Made by a program: the position numbers and the translations under genes | Notes under the pieces: generated by a model | What the model saw: the letters and a program-made list of their open reading frames with translations, nothing else | Told to the model about the DNA's origin: nothing | Database searches by the model: none | Shown here: positions 1 through 12,790 of the stretch, in pieces | Layout: each line of letters begins with the position of its first letter | Numbering within the stretch: the first letter of the stretch is position 1 | DNA from: Morinoia aosen | Taxonomy: Eukaryota > Arthropoda > Malacostraca > Amphipoda > Talitridae | Assembly (NCBI GenBank): GCA_030386875.1 | Contig: CM059564.1 | Span: 48,132,075-48,196,074 of the forward strand | Direction: 5' to 3' | DNA: 64,000 bases

Positions 1-2043
1 AAATTATAAATTTTCATTACCTTTCTGTGCTTCATTAATAGCGTTATTTCCTTTATCTTTCAGAATAGGTTTAGAGGTTAGTATGCAAAATATCGTCAAT
101 CTACTCATAATAATGGTATCTAATTCTGGACGAAAAAAACATTTCTTTGTAAAAATTCTTTGAAAGTAGATGCAGCGCATATAAATATTAGTGTTCTAAT
201 CAGTGAGCGTAAGATTTGGAAGACATTTCTCTTCAACTTCAGCAAACAAACGAATAACTGATTGAAAGCTACACTCTCATTTTTGAATAAAATATGAAGT
301 TAATTTCCTAGTGAGTTGTGTTCAGGATGCTAATATGTGTTATTTACATTCATAGTTTACAAAATATAATCGTTTAAATTTGAAAATTTATCATTTCTAA
401 TCGGGGTTTCGGGTTTTAGAAATGAAGGGTTTTCCCTTTGAATTTAACTCGCTTTAACTTGAACATCGCGCATGCTCCAGTTACAGGATTTCCCGCATAT
501 TCCAGACTCTTCAGGAAATATTTACGGCATAAACTTCTCAACGTACCGATGTAAGCAAAATAGTTATCGTATTACTAATTCGATAACGAACTCAACTTCC
601 GGTTTGAAAATACTTTGGTAAAGTATTAAGTCTTTCTTTGAATGTTCGTAGTAATAGGTTCAGTGGGCAGAAAAGAGCTAGTACCTTTCATTTGAGAATT
701 AAGCTTACATTGTAAATATTCTGAATAATCTTTGCTTTATTTCACGCTGATTCATTTTTTCTTGCAAATAGCAGCCTTTCCTTTTAACATCTTGGCTTCC
801 CTGGCGATAACATCCAGTAGGGCACAAGTCGGATTTAATGAGGAGCTATGGATGATAAACAAGCTGGGCTCGACCTCGATGGCAAAATTGCTGTGCAGTT
901 AAGTATTCTGCGTCCATATTTCAGCACAAACCTACGCCGTACCAAGCATTTTCTTAATTAAGAATGCTCTTCAAACTGCTCAGAGCAGTGAAAACTTGAG
1001 TGTCTATTTTTATTTCATGCCTGCGTAGCACTGCATGTTCTTTATCCGCTTTCTAAATTTTATATCTGTTTTTAGGCCATTGAACCTTGACAATCTATCT
1101 GCAGGACACCACAAAGGATTGCTTGCACACATTGCAGACGATCTGCAGAGGATAGAGAAATAAACCTTTCAAGAACTTGGATTTCTTCATCGCAACCATA
1201 AATGCATGTGTCACATGGTAAATTGAATGTTAGAGAAAAATTAATCTTGCTTAAAAATGCTCTTTCACATTTAAAAGTATTTTTGAAACAAGTGATGAAA
1301 GTGTCGTTTGAGGACATTATATAATCGAAGTCATTTTTAAACAAAATAGTTTTTTGCATGGTGAAAACGCAGGCAACCAGTGGATTGAACGTTCATTGAA
1401 CCTCACTAAGTATATTCGCGCTCAAATTTGATTCACTAATTTATTCTGGCTGTATGATACACAGCAAGATTTTTAGGAATGATCCGACCATCAAAATATA
1501 ATGCGTTCATCAACTTTAACGCTTTTAGAAAGAATATTTCAAACAATTTGAGCTCGAATACTATCCCTTAAATTGACCATAACAAAATATAATGCATTTA
1601 AAATTTTGAAAATCGTCATGTTCAGTATGCTGGTTTGGAGGAATATATCATTGAATTTTTAGGGACGAGTACGTTTTTCACTAAGACTGTGTAATTTAAA
1701 TTGAATTGTCATTTTCCTGATGACAATTTCAAGCGTGGCCTAACAAATCTGACATAACTTTGACGCAACAACAAAGGTTGCCGTTTTCTGAGAATTTGGA
1801 AGTGTTGTAGAAAGTTTAATTTAATTTTCGATATTCCGGCGAATTGCATTACAGTGAACAGAAATGCGTAATAGTTTTACGATAAATATATATAGTTTTT
1901 AGGTAACCTTCTTCACTAATCAGCTCCATCCACCTATTTCCAACGTGTTTTTTTTTTTCTCAGCATTCACTCGAGTTTTCCTTTCTCCGCATTTTCTCAA
2001 CGATTTTTCCATTTTTCACGCGAAGGGTTTTATTCTTCGGTCT
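1..2043. other. AT-rich stretch, nothing recognised
   Basis: Non-coding-looking, AT-rich sequence. A 95-codon minus-strand open frame at 1072-1359 has no motif I recognise and no codon bias; I treat it as chance. No tandem array, inverted repeat or RNA gene seen. Confidence 0.5.
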
Positions 2044-2244
2044 TTCATCACCGGGATTGGAGTCCATGAGAGCCCAGCGCCATCGGACGCGTCAGGCACA
2101 ACTCGCAACAAAGACCGGCCGCTGGAGGAGGTGCTCAAGGGCCCTGCGAAGCTGCGATGCTCTTCCGGGAAGTCAGTCCTCGATCAAGTCCTGGCCGAAG
2201 CATCGAGCCAGCGACTGACAAACCACGTGACTCGGCATAGTGAA
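2044..2244 (+). CDS. Candidate internal exon, product unknown
   Basis: A GC-rich island of about 200 bp stands out from AT-rich flanks and is open in this frame for 67 codons, within a longer open frame 1945-2385. The peptide is hydrophilic and ordinary in composition (for example RPLEEVLKGPAKL, then KSVLDQVLAEASS, which could form helices), and by eye most third codon positions are G or C. I do not recognise the family. Exact exon edges cannot be set: GT dinucleotides such as the one in CCACGTGACT near the right edge could be a donor, and no convincing polypyrimidine-AG acceptor sits at the left edge. It could equally be a processed fragment or a CpG-rich regulatory island. Function not assigned. 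Confidence 0.22.
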
Positions 2245-2250
2245 CAACCA

Positions 2251-2366
2251 CCCCACTCCTCACGTCTACATTATTGCGCGTTCAGCAAATTTGAATGCAC
2301 GAGTATCACCCCACTCTTTTTCTCTACATTATTGCGCGTTCAGCTAATTTTAATTCACGCTCTCAT
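2251..2366. repeat. 58-bp direct duplication
   Basis: Two adjacent copies starting at 2251 and 2309 share CCCCACTC and then CTACATTATTGCGCGTTCAG, followed by diverged tails. It lies just downstream of the candidate exon and would end any reading frame there. Confidence 0.75.
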
Positions 2367-2385
2367 AAAGTCAAGCCTGTACTAA

Positions 2386-3077
2386 GGTCTCGTTATTTTA
2401 ACAGGTTTTTAAACAAAGATTTTTAGGTGTCTGTGTGTGACTATCCGGAGGCAAAATAAAAAATGAGGTAGGACTTAATCCCGGCTGCTCGGGATTTCTT
2501 CATAAGGGATGAATCATGTACGAATGTAATAAAATGTGACGTTCATACAAATGGATTCAGTTTTGCTCCAGTAGCTGAATGCTGCAAGTTGAATAATGGT
2601 CGACGAGGAACTAAAAAATATACTAAAACCACGCTAATTGCAACGCTGATCGTAACTTACTTCCACATAGACAATTTTTCAAGCAGTTACGTAGGTATAG
2701 GAAGTTATTTCACCTCTTAGAGAAAACGGCACATTTTCCTTACCTGTGCAGGATCTTCTGCGAGCGGCTGAGAAATATTTTTGTATCCTGTGGCCATGGG
2801 TGTGGAGTTCAAATCTTCAACTTATTGCATGAAATAGTAAAATTGATCAGCGGGGCAAAAAGGCATCGCTCTTGACTGAACAATTGACTTCCATGTATTT
2901 CACTCAGTGAAGGAATAAAATTAAAAAAATGTAGTGCTACCCTATTGGAAATCAGTGTAGTATCAATAGCGAGACGCAGCTGTCGGTGAGCAACGAAACG
3001 CGATCGCTTCTGCTTTTTCAGAGGCTTCCTAACATCGCGGCTGCACTGCTGTAAATCTGTCAGTAAACTCCACCGGA
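2386..3077. other. Unannotated stretch
   Basis: AT-rich sequence with no repeat, hairpin or codon-biased frame that I can support. Confidence 0.45.
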
Positions 3078-3222
3078 CGACATCTAACGGCACTGAATTA
3101 CATTTGCCTATAGTAGCCCCAGGCATTTTGAACAGCAATAGATGTCCGGGTGACATCTAACGGGACTGAATTACTAGTCACTACCATTTGCCTATAGTAG
3201 CCCCAGGCATTTTGAAGAGCAG
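3078..3222. repeat. Imperfect direct repeat of about 65-70 bp
   Basis: Copy 1 (3078-3141) and copy 2 (3152-3222) share GACATCTAACGG, ACTGAATTA and TTTGCCTATAGTAGCCCCAG. Copy 2 carries about 7 extra bases in the middle. This looks like a local tandem duplication separated by about 10 bp. Confidence 0.8.
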
Positions 3223-6200
3223 TAGCGCCCGTGCTGCTTTAACTGCCCTGAGACGCCAGTGTCCACGACTGATGCCATCCAGCCGCAAGTATCGACGGAA
3301 TTACTGAGTCGATCTCAGTTACATTAAATCCTCTAAACTTAAGCGAACAATTATAGACCGTACACTAATTTTGGCTGTGTTGGGCCGACGACTAATCTAA
3401 GTCACTCGCTGCTGTTACAAATATCTTTAAACTCACGCGCAACTTTGAGAACAATCTCTCAAGCAGTAATGTTTCCACATTTTTATTTGCAGATTTTCTT
3501 TTCGGCTTATACAAAATTTCTGCTCTTCATATACTACAGTGATAGCTTAAGAACCTATATTTTTTACGCGGGGATTTACATTATTTATTTAAAGGTAAAA
3601 TAATTTTTGATATATTTCGATATTAGGAAGGCAACACATTATAACACAGCACACGATACAACATTGCTCAGTCTCTTGTTTTTTTGCAACATGCGTGGCT
3701 GTCCTCAAGGATGTGGCCAAAGGTTGTTCCGATAGCGTTATCTAGGGAGAACTTCCGCTCTGATTTCTTGGTTGATGTAAAAAATCTCTGTGCATGAGAA
3801 AGTGGTGTGATGTTTGTGTGTACATACTGCATACTGAGTTCCTACAATGTTTTTTTTTTCGTAGAGAAAACGCACAATCTATTTTCATAGACAAGATTCG
3901 GTGAAATTTGCAGATTTAACAGATGAATTATGATTTGGATGAATTTTTTTTGATATCGAAAAATTTCAAGAACGTATATGTAGATGCATTTAATCGTTCC
4001 GATCACATTAATACAGTTGTATTCATGTGACACGGTTGCAATGCTACCAATAAATACTGTCATTTCGACATCAGATCCCGCAAAAACGTATTAAGTCGAC
4101 ATATGGTATACTTAAGTGGTGCGGGACGAGGCCAAGATATCTCCTTCTTTCACAAGTGTATCTTATCACAATGGCAATGTCTCAATAACACGTACTTTTG
4201 AGGCAATATAACGATAAACTTATGCGTAAAAACGTTAGGCTTTCTAGAACTAATAAGCTCTTTGATATGATACTAAAAGTTTTTTCCCACAAGAGGAACG
4301 AATTTACTTGGCGCTTGACATTGTAGGTGAGACGCAAAATATTTCAAGCGTTCGCTACATTTTTAGAAATAGTATATTCGAAATGAGAACGTCTAATGAA
4401 TGCGCGAGAACTTCATGTATTCTTCGGTATCTACAATACAGTGGAAGCAGTATAAAAGAAATGCTTCCTAACTCGAAGCTATGTGAACAAACGCTCTTGT
4501 CCAAGATATCTCACACTTCAAGGCTACTTCTATCCACTTACACAGCCACTTTATTGGTCAAATCTTTAGAAATTTACATCCATTGAATCATTTATGGGAA
4601 GTCGGTGGTGATCAGCGCTTTCAAGGAAGTTTGCAAGTTCCACCTAGCAAGAAAGTTTTGAGCGTAAATAATCCGATGATTAAAAGTGAATCTCATGAAT
4701 TTCAATGTTAGGAGGCTTTTTAGGCTGGGGAACATTTTACAGCGGCAGTGGGAAACATAACACTTCCAGGTTCATGGAAGTTTGATTACTTTCGTTTTTT
4801 AGGTTAAATTTGTGGGTCTGGAGATAACCTTAATGAGTTTTTGTCCTTTCTTGTTCTTATTAAAAACTTAGACTTTACCTTTGGGAACTAAGAGTTTGTG
4901 ATCTAAATGTCGTATAATTTACAATGGATGTTAGTTCTGGGAAGTTACACCTACAGAGAAAAAAAATTTCTTACAGAGTTTTGAGCCAATTGATAATTCT
5001 GTATTCATGAATTCTGTACAGTGGGTTTAATCGTAGGCCTAAATTGTTGAACAAACAGTATTTTTTGACGGTTATTGAGGTTCACTGATGTTTTTTATGT
5101 GTCTTTTACTGAATTCGTTTCACGACTAACTATTTCTGTTGCGCAACGATAAACGAATCATTGATTTCACTTTAAATTAGGAAGATAAAATTCGAAAGCA
5201 TTTTGTCCTGTAGCAAAGTGGTCAGTTGCTGGCTTTTCCTCGCACTTGAGCGTACCTGTGAAAATCGTTTGTACAAACAGAGAAAGCGCGACGTCTCTCC
5301 ACTGCTGAAATCACATTTATGTGAATAAATTATCAACAATGTAAGCATAAAATTTTACTCCAGTGTGTGAATAGTGATCTAGTAAATGAATTACTCTTGC
5401 ATTTGAGGAAATTTGGGATGAAATATCTTCTCGGAAAAGAATGGGACGTCATTTCTTTGTACTTGGAATGACAGGGATCAAATTTGTTGTTATACTTCCT
5501 TCTTTAGGAATTTCTAAATTTCCCTACGTTCATGCACTGAAATTTCACGTCTCAAGAAATCATCCAGCGTATATAATATTATTTACTACAAAGAGGTTAA
5601 AAAATCTTTAATAGTATTTCACGAGAAATTAGCGCCGTTGGCCAGAAGATGAAATTTTGAACAAAGCCTATCAAAATAATTTAATGAACACGTCTAACTA
5701 TTTAACTCCCTTACAAATACTTTGAATGATCGTAACCGGAAATCAGCTGAATATTACAAACGTCATGATAGGTGCACAGTATCGAGTAACAGCTGTTCAG
5801 AGAAGAAGAACAACAATAATAGTTCGACGTAACCGTTACTTTATTTGAAAATCTTTAACTTGCTCTAAAACAGAAAGCTACCGAGGAATTAAAAAACCGC
5901 CTGTGCCAACTCGTTTCACGCGGCATAGGAGTACGGACCACGGTGTACGGAGGTACGGACATTCCAAGGTGTATTTGCTACTCGGCATCCTGAATGTACG
6001 CGAGCGACGTGGTATCGTGTGGGAGATAGTAACAACTAGACTCGGAGGTTGCCGTGCGTTAGATGTCCGCCGACACTACTGGGAACATAAATCATATGTT
6101 AATCTGACTTCTCATGGTTAGTAATCATTAAGAGTATCTAGAGTTTTAAAACGTGGACGATGGTTATGAAGCGATGTAGAACGTCTAGCGGAGTGTGAGC

Positions 6201-8425
6201 GATGGTAATGGTCGCACGGTGAGCCGAGTGTTAGTTAGGAAAGAGCCGTGAATCGGAGTGGGTGTCTCTGCTAATACACGAGAAGGTGGCGTTTCCAATA
6301 CTACCTGCGGTTTACCATGTGTGGCTACGAGGAGTTTTTCTTTCCAGCAATAAACGGTTAGTGATTATAGTTTAGCTATGGGTAGTTGAAATGTCATCTA
6401 TGTTTAAAGGGACCTAATGGATGCGCATTGTTCAGTTAATCTTCCTGTATCCAGGGTCCCTTCCTCAGCAATGTTTCTTACCAGTACTCTTTTAGGAAAA
6501 ATAGCACTTATAAATATCAAGACAACACTTTATTTGTCATAGTTGAAGATGTATTTTCAATCATGGCAAGTTGAGATGCCTCACTTGAATATTTACCTCT
6601 GTAGGGCCCCTGGGGTACTGATTGGCAGGATTCTTTTTGTTTATGTTTGTTTTTAGAAATTTGTGCGATAATTTAAAAATTATTCTATGAGTGTTTCGCA
6701 TAGGTCACTCGTCAGGTATAAAACGATGCTTTTGCTAATCTTCCTATCAGTAGTTGAAGTTGTGTTGCTTGGCGAACAAAGGAGCAGCGTTCGCAAAACA
6801 CAAACAACTTTCTATTCAAGTCGGGGCTAGTTTTATGTGAATGACATGGTAATATTAGGTCGTGGTCGCACCCACTTTAACCTTAAAAAGGTTATTATAT
6901 TGAGTTATTTATCACAAATAGCTATGAAGTGTTATTGCGGAGTAGATGTGAGCTCAGCTGTAGCAGAGATATGGTGGAAACAAAGTAACCAACGCAGTAT
7001 AAATAGCCGTCTGGCAACCTTTGGCATCTGTAAGGACATTCTATTTTCGATATTTTTTTCGCATTTCTTCTTTGTTATAATTCGTTTTTAATATACAATG
7101 TGCAATTTTAGACACAAAAACAAGCCTGTAAAAATTTTTTTTGGTGTTTTTGCTGCTTTTTACAGATATTTTTGAAGGTAAGAGGGTTTGTTTATATGTT
7201 ACTGGCAACTGCGCTAGAGAGCGCGTGCGATCTTCTCGGCCAGCTGTACGGGTTGATGGACCTACGGGTGCTAGTTGGTGCACAGCTGGTGATCTGTGTG
7301 GTGTGCCTTGCAACATGTCGCTCAAAATTCAGTTTTGCTTTCTGCCTCTGCACCCATGAACTTTCTCCAAGTATTTACTTCGTGGTGATAAATTATCTAC
7401 GCTGAATATGGTTGTGCGCATTCCAGATTTTTGCTCGGACTTCTCCGCATGCAATTTTCGTTCATGAAAAATAGCGTGCTGCTACACAATTTCTACAATG
7501 CGACGCAATTGCAAACAAAGATGGGTGTACCCTAAACAAAATATAACATGATATTTTAGTTTTAGCTTGATATACGTCTTCATTGGGAACTTAGGCCCTA
7601 CGTTGCAAACTGTATGCGTTGTGTGCAGCCATCGAAGCGTTGCTGTGAACTGCTCCAGTGTTGTCTTGCTGGCAGCCCCGAAGCACGACGCAATTCCTTC
7701 CCCTTGACGTCGTTTTAAGGCCATTTTCGCTGCAGTATTCTGCCCTGGCTTGCTATTTATCCTACGTCTGTGTTGCATGAGGAACACGGTGGTATCTATT
7801 AGGAAACCTATAAACTGAAGTGCGATCTAAGTAATTTGCATATACCTACTACCTATTGATTTTGTGTAACCAGCTGATATCGGACGTGAGACGAGCCTTT
7901 GTTCTACACGGGGTGGCGCTGATGGTACAAATTAGGCTTCTCTCTATATTTATGCCTTGAGTTTCTCCCAGTGTATTTGACGTACGCTTCTCTGTCTTGG
8001 TAAGACTAAAGCTTCTTTGCCTTTGTTTCACGGAGGCTTTTCTTCGTTTACATGACTTGAGCTTCTCTTTCTTTGTATGTATGACGTAGACTTTTTAAAA
8101 AACTCGAGCCTTCTTGTCTTTATTTAGTTTTTTTTCTTTTCCGTGTTTGAAGCTTTCATCTCTGTGGACTTATTTTTCTCTCTCTTTCTCTCTCTATATG
8201 ACTTACCTATTTTTGTGTATCCATTTCAGATATTGCTATTGTTTGTGCCATCAGAAAACAAGGAAAAATGCTGTAAAACTTATTTTGCTGTTTTTAATCT
8301 CGAAAGATTTTTAAATTACTGCCTCAACACATACGTAGGCAAACTTCAGAGCTCAGGGCAAGACTTAACTCCATTCCACTTGCATCTCTTGTTCCAAAAC
8401 AATCAAAACCTATGCAAAATTTGTA
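3223..8425. other. Long stretch without recognisable genes
   Basis: Mostly AT-rich. Two open frames lie in modest GC islands, near 5903-6121 and 7172-7405. The second gives a hydrophobic peptide and sits next to a GAAGGTAAGAGG donor-like site, but neither matches a family I know and both are too short to call. Around 7970-8120 there is a degenerate pyrimidine-rich repetition of GAGCTTCTCTTTCTTTG-like segments about 40 bp apart. Confidence 0.45.
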
Positions 8426-8978
8426 GGTAAATCTGAAGGAGATGACAGTTGTCGATTTTCCACTTTTTGGTGCCTGAACCTAATTAATGGAATCGAAATA
8501 AACAAGTTTTCTTCTATGCACTTTTCGTCTCAAATGAGTATTTTACGATTTATAGCGGTAAGTTTAGTTTCGTCATTGATGACGAATGCGCTCGAATAAA
8601 CAGCTACTCATCGATTTTCGAATTTTTGTTGCTTGAAACATGGTAATAACATCGAAATAAACAACTTTTCTTCTATACACTTTTTTCGTCAAATGAGTAT
8701 TTAACGAGGTATAGGTATAGCAGTAGGTTTGGTTTCGTCTTTCAAGACAGAGCGCTGGAAGCGAGACGCCATTGCAGTATTGACATACCACTCGATCAAA
8801 GAATTTCTTTCCGCTTCAAAGACTGGAGTTGCGGTAAGTCATTTACCGCTATAACTAATAAAATACTCACTTGAGACGAAAAGTGCATAGAAGAAAACTT
8901 GTTTATTTTGGTGTCATTAACCATTTTTAGCCATTACAATTTGCAAAATCGACAACTGTCATCTCCTTCAGATTTACC
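8426..8978. repeat. Composite inverted repeat with internal duplicated arm
   Basis: The left arm begins GGTAAATCTGAAGGAGATGA at 8426 and its reverse complement ends at 8978. The arms (about 135-140 bp) also share ACAAGTTTTCTTCTATGCAC in opposite orientation. Between them, roughly 8597-8740, is a second, diverged direct copy of the left arm (again with an AACATCGAAATAAACAA-like core). So the order is arm, arm-like copy, inverted arm. No clear target-site duplication is visible. Probably a non-autonomous foldback-type transposon. Confidence 0.75.
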
Positions 8979-9039
8979 GATGATATTAAAAAAGCAGTTC
9001 GTTTTGTAGGGTGTGACTCAATAATTTGCCTGAGATTAG

Positions 9040-9256
9040 CGCTCAGACCATGGTGGGTTGAACTGAAGTTTAATATTTATCTTAAATTAAGCCTTATTTA
9101 AGTTAGTAATTTTAGGAATACCTAACATAACTTAAACCGTGCCTTCTTTTAGTTTTGATCGAGTATTTAGGAACATTGCGTTTGTGAATACTGTTCAGTC
9201 TGCAGCATAATGAAAATCCCTTCAGTGACCACCGGTGGGTCACACCGCACGATTAA
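9040..9256. mobile_element. Diverged piggyBac-like MITE
   Basis: Body and right end resemble the elements at 9326-9539, 26440-26673 and 43507-43738: a shared CAGCATAATGAAAATCCC segment, then a GACCACCGGTGGGTC palindrome, then GCACGATTAA at the right end. The left end is too diverged to place exactly. TTAA at the end fits piggyBac superfamily targeting. Confidence 0.55.
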
Positions 9257-9325
9257 GTGGTGAACGACAGTTCCACACAGCAAAGTTAGCTAGCATCTGT
9301 AGCTGTCGGGATTGCGATGACGAAG

Positions 9326-9539
9326 TTATTGACTGCGGTAGGTAAAACTTAAGTTTGATATTCAGCTCAAATTTAAAGTCAATTTTCGTGAATAATGTTG
9401 AAATAGCAAACGGGATCGTGCTTTTATAAAGTTTTCATTAAGTATTTATTAAAATTGAGTTGTAGACTACTGGTTGATCAGCAGCATAATGAAAATTCCC
9501 TCCTTGTACCACCGGTGGCTTACGTCGCAGTCGTGTTAA
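9326..9539. mobile_element. piggyBac-like MITE
   Basis: About 214 bp. The left end carries TTGACTGCGGTAGGTAAAAC and the right end CGCAGTCGTGTTAA, so the ends are inverted copies (TTGACTGCG-type) with TTAA at the right border. A subterminal palindrome, ACCACCGGTGG, sits just inside the right end. TTAA targets and short C-rich terminal repeats are known for the piggyBac superfamily. There is no coding capacity, so it would need a transposase from elsewhere. It is a close relative of the copies at 26440 and 43507. Confidence 0.7.
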
Positions 9540-9635
9540 TGGATGTTTCGACTTCATAAGATATGAACTTAGCTGAAGCAATTTATAATAGCTCGCGTGT
9601 TAGAAGCTCGCATCCAATCCATGAAATTCTTTCCG

Positions 9636-10309
9636 GTCAATGTGAAGTTTAATGCAATCACGGAAAATATGAATTCCGATCTTAGGAATCACTAAAGGAA
9701 CCCATTTAAAAACGTTTTACAAGAATGACATTCTGCTCGCTGATGCTTTATTTTCGAATAATTGAACTTTGAAGTTGGCCTTGGCGCCAAAGGAAGCGAG
9801 CGCGTGAAACGGAATTTAATTAATAACGGAAGCTATTACAAACGTAAAGAGGTTGGGTCGTGAAGGGGAGGTACAGTTCTTCTATTGAAAATTATAAATA
9901 AAGCTTCTAACCCACCCATTAGGGTGACGACCGCAATCTTGTTGACATCGGGTCCAAGATGGCGGCACCCATGGTGGTCGCCATGTTAGACCCGATGTGA
10001 ACAAGATTGCGGTCGTCACCCTAATGGGTGGTTTAGAAGCTTTATTTATACTTTTCACTAAAAGAACTGTGGCAACCCCTCACGACCCAACCTCTTTACG
10101 TTTGTAATAGGGGGTTAGCTTCCGTTTTTAATTAAATTACGCTCGCTTCCTTGAGCGCGCAACGGCCAACTTCAAAGTTCAATAATTCGAAAATAACGCA
10201 TCAGCGAGCAGAATGTCGTTCTTGAAAAACGTTCTTAAATGGGTTTCTTTAGTGATTATTTGGAATATAATTATCAATTTCCGTGATTGCATTAAACTTC
10301 ACATTGACC
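9636..10309. mobile_element. 674-bp foldback transposon with 8-bp target duplication
   Basis: Nearly the whole element is one inverted repeat: arms of about 335 bp meet at CCATGG near 9969-9974. It begins GGTCAATGTGAAGTTTAATG and ends with the reverse complement. It is flanked on both sides by TTCTTTCC (9628-9635 and 10310-10317), an exact 8-bp duplication. Long arms plus 8-9 bp duplications suggest a Mutator-like or foldback element; the ends lack the CAG typical of hAT. The centre contains AAGATGGCGGC, which resembles a YY1-type motif. There is no coding capacity. Confidence 0.88.
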
Positions 10310-10317
10310 TTCTTTCC

Positions 10318-10783
10318 CAAAGCCTCTCTCTCATTTTTAAAATCAACAAAAAAGGATCTGCAAACGAAAACACATTCTTCAACCCTAATTGTGTCATGGA
10401 ACCTAAATTTTGAACTAAGTAGTTGTGACTACTTTGAATGTTATTCAAATGATCTCATTTTTTCTAGTAACTGTTTGTAACTTTAACTCTACGTTGAATT
10501 TCCTGTTCTAGTGAAACAAGGTAAATTTTTGTTAGTACCTACTTCGACGCGTAATGAACTTCAGTGTTTCACAAGACGTGATCCTTGCAAGTTATCTCGT
10601 ATTGGTTTAAAAATCTCAACAGTCACGTCTTTTTCGTATTTGTTGCCCATCGAAGTTTATAGCTGCCGCATCTTTTTGTCGGCGACCTGAACACAACATA
10701 CCAGTTCTTATTCATGTTGCTCCCAGTGATAGTGGTTGTCCACACTTGGAATATCGTACGCGTGAACCAGCAGTGTAGAAAGG
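10318..10783. other. Unannotated stretch
   Basis: AT-rich DNA; no supported feature. Confidence 0.4.
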
Positions 10784-11040
10784 ACCACATTTCCAGTGAA
10801 AAAAGTGCCTCGAGAACCCCATTTTCAGTGAAGAAAGTGCCTCGAGAACCCCATTTCTAGTGAAGAAAGTGCCTCGAGAACCTCATTTTCAGTGAAGAAA
10901 GTCCCTCGAGGATCCCATTTCCACTGCAGAAAGTGCCTCGAGGACCCCATTACCACCGCAGAAAGTGCCTCGAGGACCCCATTACCACAGCAGAAAGTGC
11001 TTCGAAGACGGACCCCATTACCAGCGAAGAAAGTGCCCGG
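10784..11040. repeat. 32-bp minisatellite, about 8 copies
   Basis: Units read GAAAGTGCCTCGAGAACCCC followed by ATT and a variable TTCAGTGAA-like piece. Later units change to GAGGACCCC and CACYGCA, so units are more diverged toward the right. The minus-strand open frames across it are by-products. Confidence 0.88.
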
Positions 11041-11237
11041 TGCGGTGCGATGACAGCGAGCTGAAGCGTACGAGCGCCGTGCTTTTGTGACTCGCAGAGA
11101 CAGAAGCGGCGAGGTGTGAGAGATCCCGTGGTGCTGTGCTGCTGCTGCTGCTGCTGCAGTGCCGTCCAGCCCAGTTCTTGCGGCTTGGTGTGATCCCAAC
11201 CACCATCCTGTCGCAAGGTAACCTGCTCCCTCTGCTT

Positions 11238-11480
11238 GTGTGTGTGTGTGTGTGTGTGGCGGTGGTGTGGTGTTGTGTTGGTGTGGTGTTGTGTTGGTGT
11301 GGTGTTGTGTTGGTGTGGTGTTGTGTTGGTGTGGTGTGGTGTTGGTGTGGTGTGGTGTTGGTGTGGTGTGGTGTTGGTGTGGTGTGGTGTGGTGTGGTGT
11401 TGTGTTGGTGAGGTGTGGTGTTGTGTTGGTGGGGTGTGGTGCGTTGTACATATGTGTTGTGTTGGTGTAGTGGTGCTGTG
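11238..11480. repeat. GT-rich micro/minisatellite
   Basis: A (GT)n run, then irregular repetition of GGTGTGGTGTTGTGTT and GGTGTGGTGTGGTGTT. A CTG run lies just upstream (about 11137-11156). Strongly G/T on the + strand. Confidence 0.9.
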
Positions 11481-12790
11481 AGTGCTGGTGCTGCATGTGT
11501 GCGTGCTTGTTTTAGTTTGACTGTTGAAGAAGTACCACATGTCGCTATGTGTGCTGGTACTTCATATGCCAGATTTAAAGGCGTTTTACGTGCAACTGTG
11601 GTGAATTTCATCCTCCAGTTGCTACTTCACGAAACCAAGACTGCCGTGTTTTAGGCCCTGGCATTTCGGTGTTCTCAATGTGGTCATCCCTGCGTCCACG
11701 AAGATGCAATTTTAAAGCGTGAAATAACTTTATTATTAATTATTATAAATATGTGGTTCTTTATTAATTATTTTGTTGGAATGGAAAGGCGTAAAATATC
11801 TTTATCATTAATTAATTATTTATTTATCAATGTGTTCTTCATTAATTATTTTATAGGAATGAATGTTTTGTGCTTAGTACTCATCGTGTTGCAACGTTCG
11901 TCTATCGAGAGCTTGCGAAATTTACCAGCTATTTTCATTTTAATTTGTGTGGTGATGGCGAAGGCTTGCTAGAATTCTTGTGGAACGAACATTTCGATTT
12001 AGATGGTAATGCAAATTTCATTTACTGAATTGTCCCATACGTTCAGCATGAATAGATAACTTGAGGCTAAAAAACCTAATTATCAAGTGAATTATTAAGC
12101 TATTTATCGTGTCTAATCGGGTGGTAGATTTTTTCGTTGTGTAACGTTTGTTGCGAAGTGTAAATATAACCTTAAGCCTAGCCACTGATATTGGCTGAGG
12201 TTGAAACGTAATAATCTGGTCAGTAATAGAAATGAAGCCCTTAGTATAGGATGGTCGTCCATGTGGCACATGAAAATATCGCCGTCTTGCGCGCCGTCGT
12301 TATACTCTCCTTCACCTGTTGCTTAGATTGCTCTTGATTTTCTAAGATGTCTGTTTTTAATTAAATATTTGCTTGTTTATTTTTTTTACTACAGCAAAAG
12401 CTTATTAACCTTTTGTTCGTGGTCCCCATACCAAAAGCGTAGAACCCTTCTAGCTAGAAAAGAGTAATGAACTAAAACCTTGTTTAACGCCTGTACTCGC
12501 TGTTGTAGTTCTTCCACTCTCACCCAAATAATTTCTCTACTTGTAATATTGTTTTATTTCTTAGTGTAACCTTTTATTGCTTCATTGAAATTTATCAACT
12601 GGCATGATAAAACTTGATTAAAATTTTATTTGAATACACACAGATATTAATTTATAATATTTCCTTGCGGTTCTTGAAATTATTATGCGTCTCGCAGCCT
12701 CGCTTTTTCTTGCAGTATTTACCTCGCTGATAAACTCGGATCATCAGTCGTATTCAAGGCTACACTCCATGTTCAGCTGCAGTCGCCTCC
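11481..12790. other. AT-rich stretch, nothing recognised
   Basis: The section 11720-11860 is rich in ATTAATTATT. No coding or structural feature is supported. Confidence 0.45.

Noticed and set aside
7141..7405. Gene with a membrane segment (overlapping frames near 7172)
   Set aside because: Two or three frames are open in the same short GC island, none matches a known family, and the hydrophobicity follows from T/G-rich codons.
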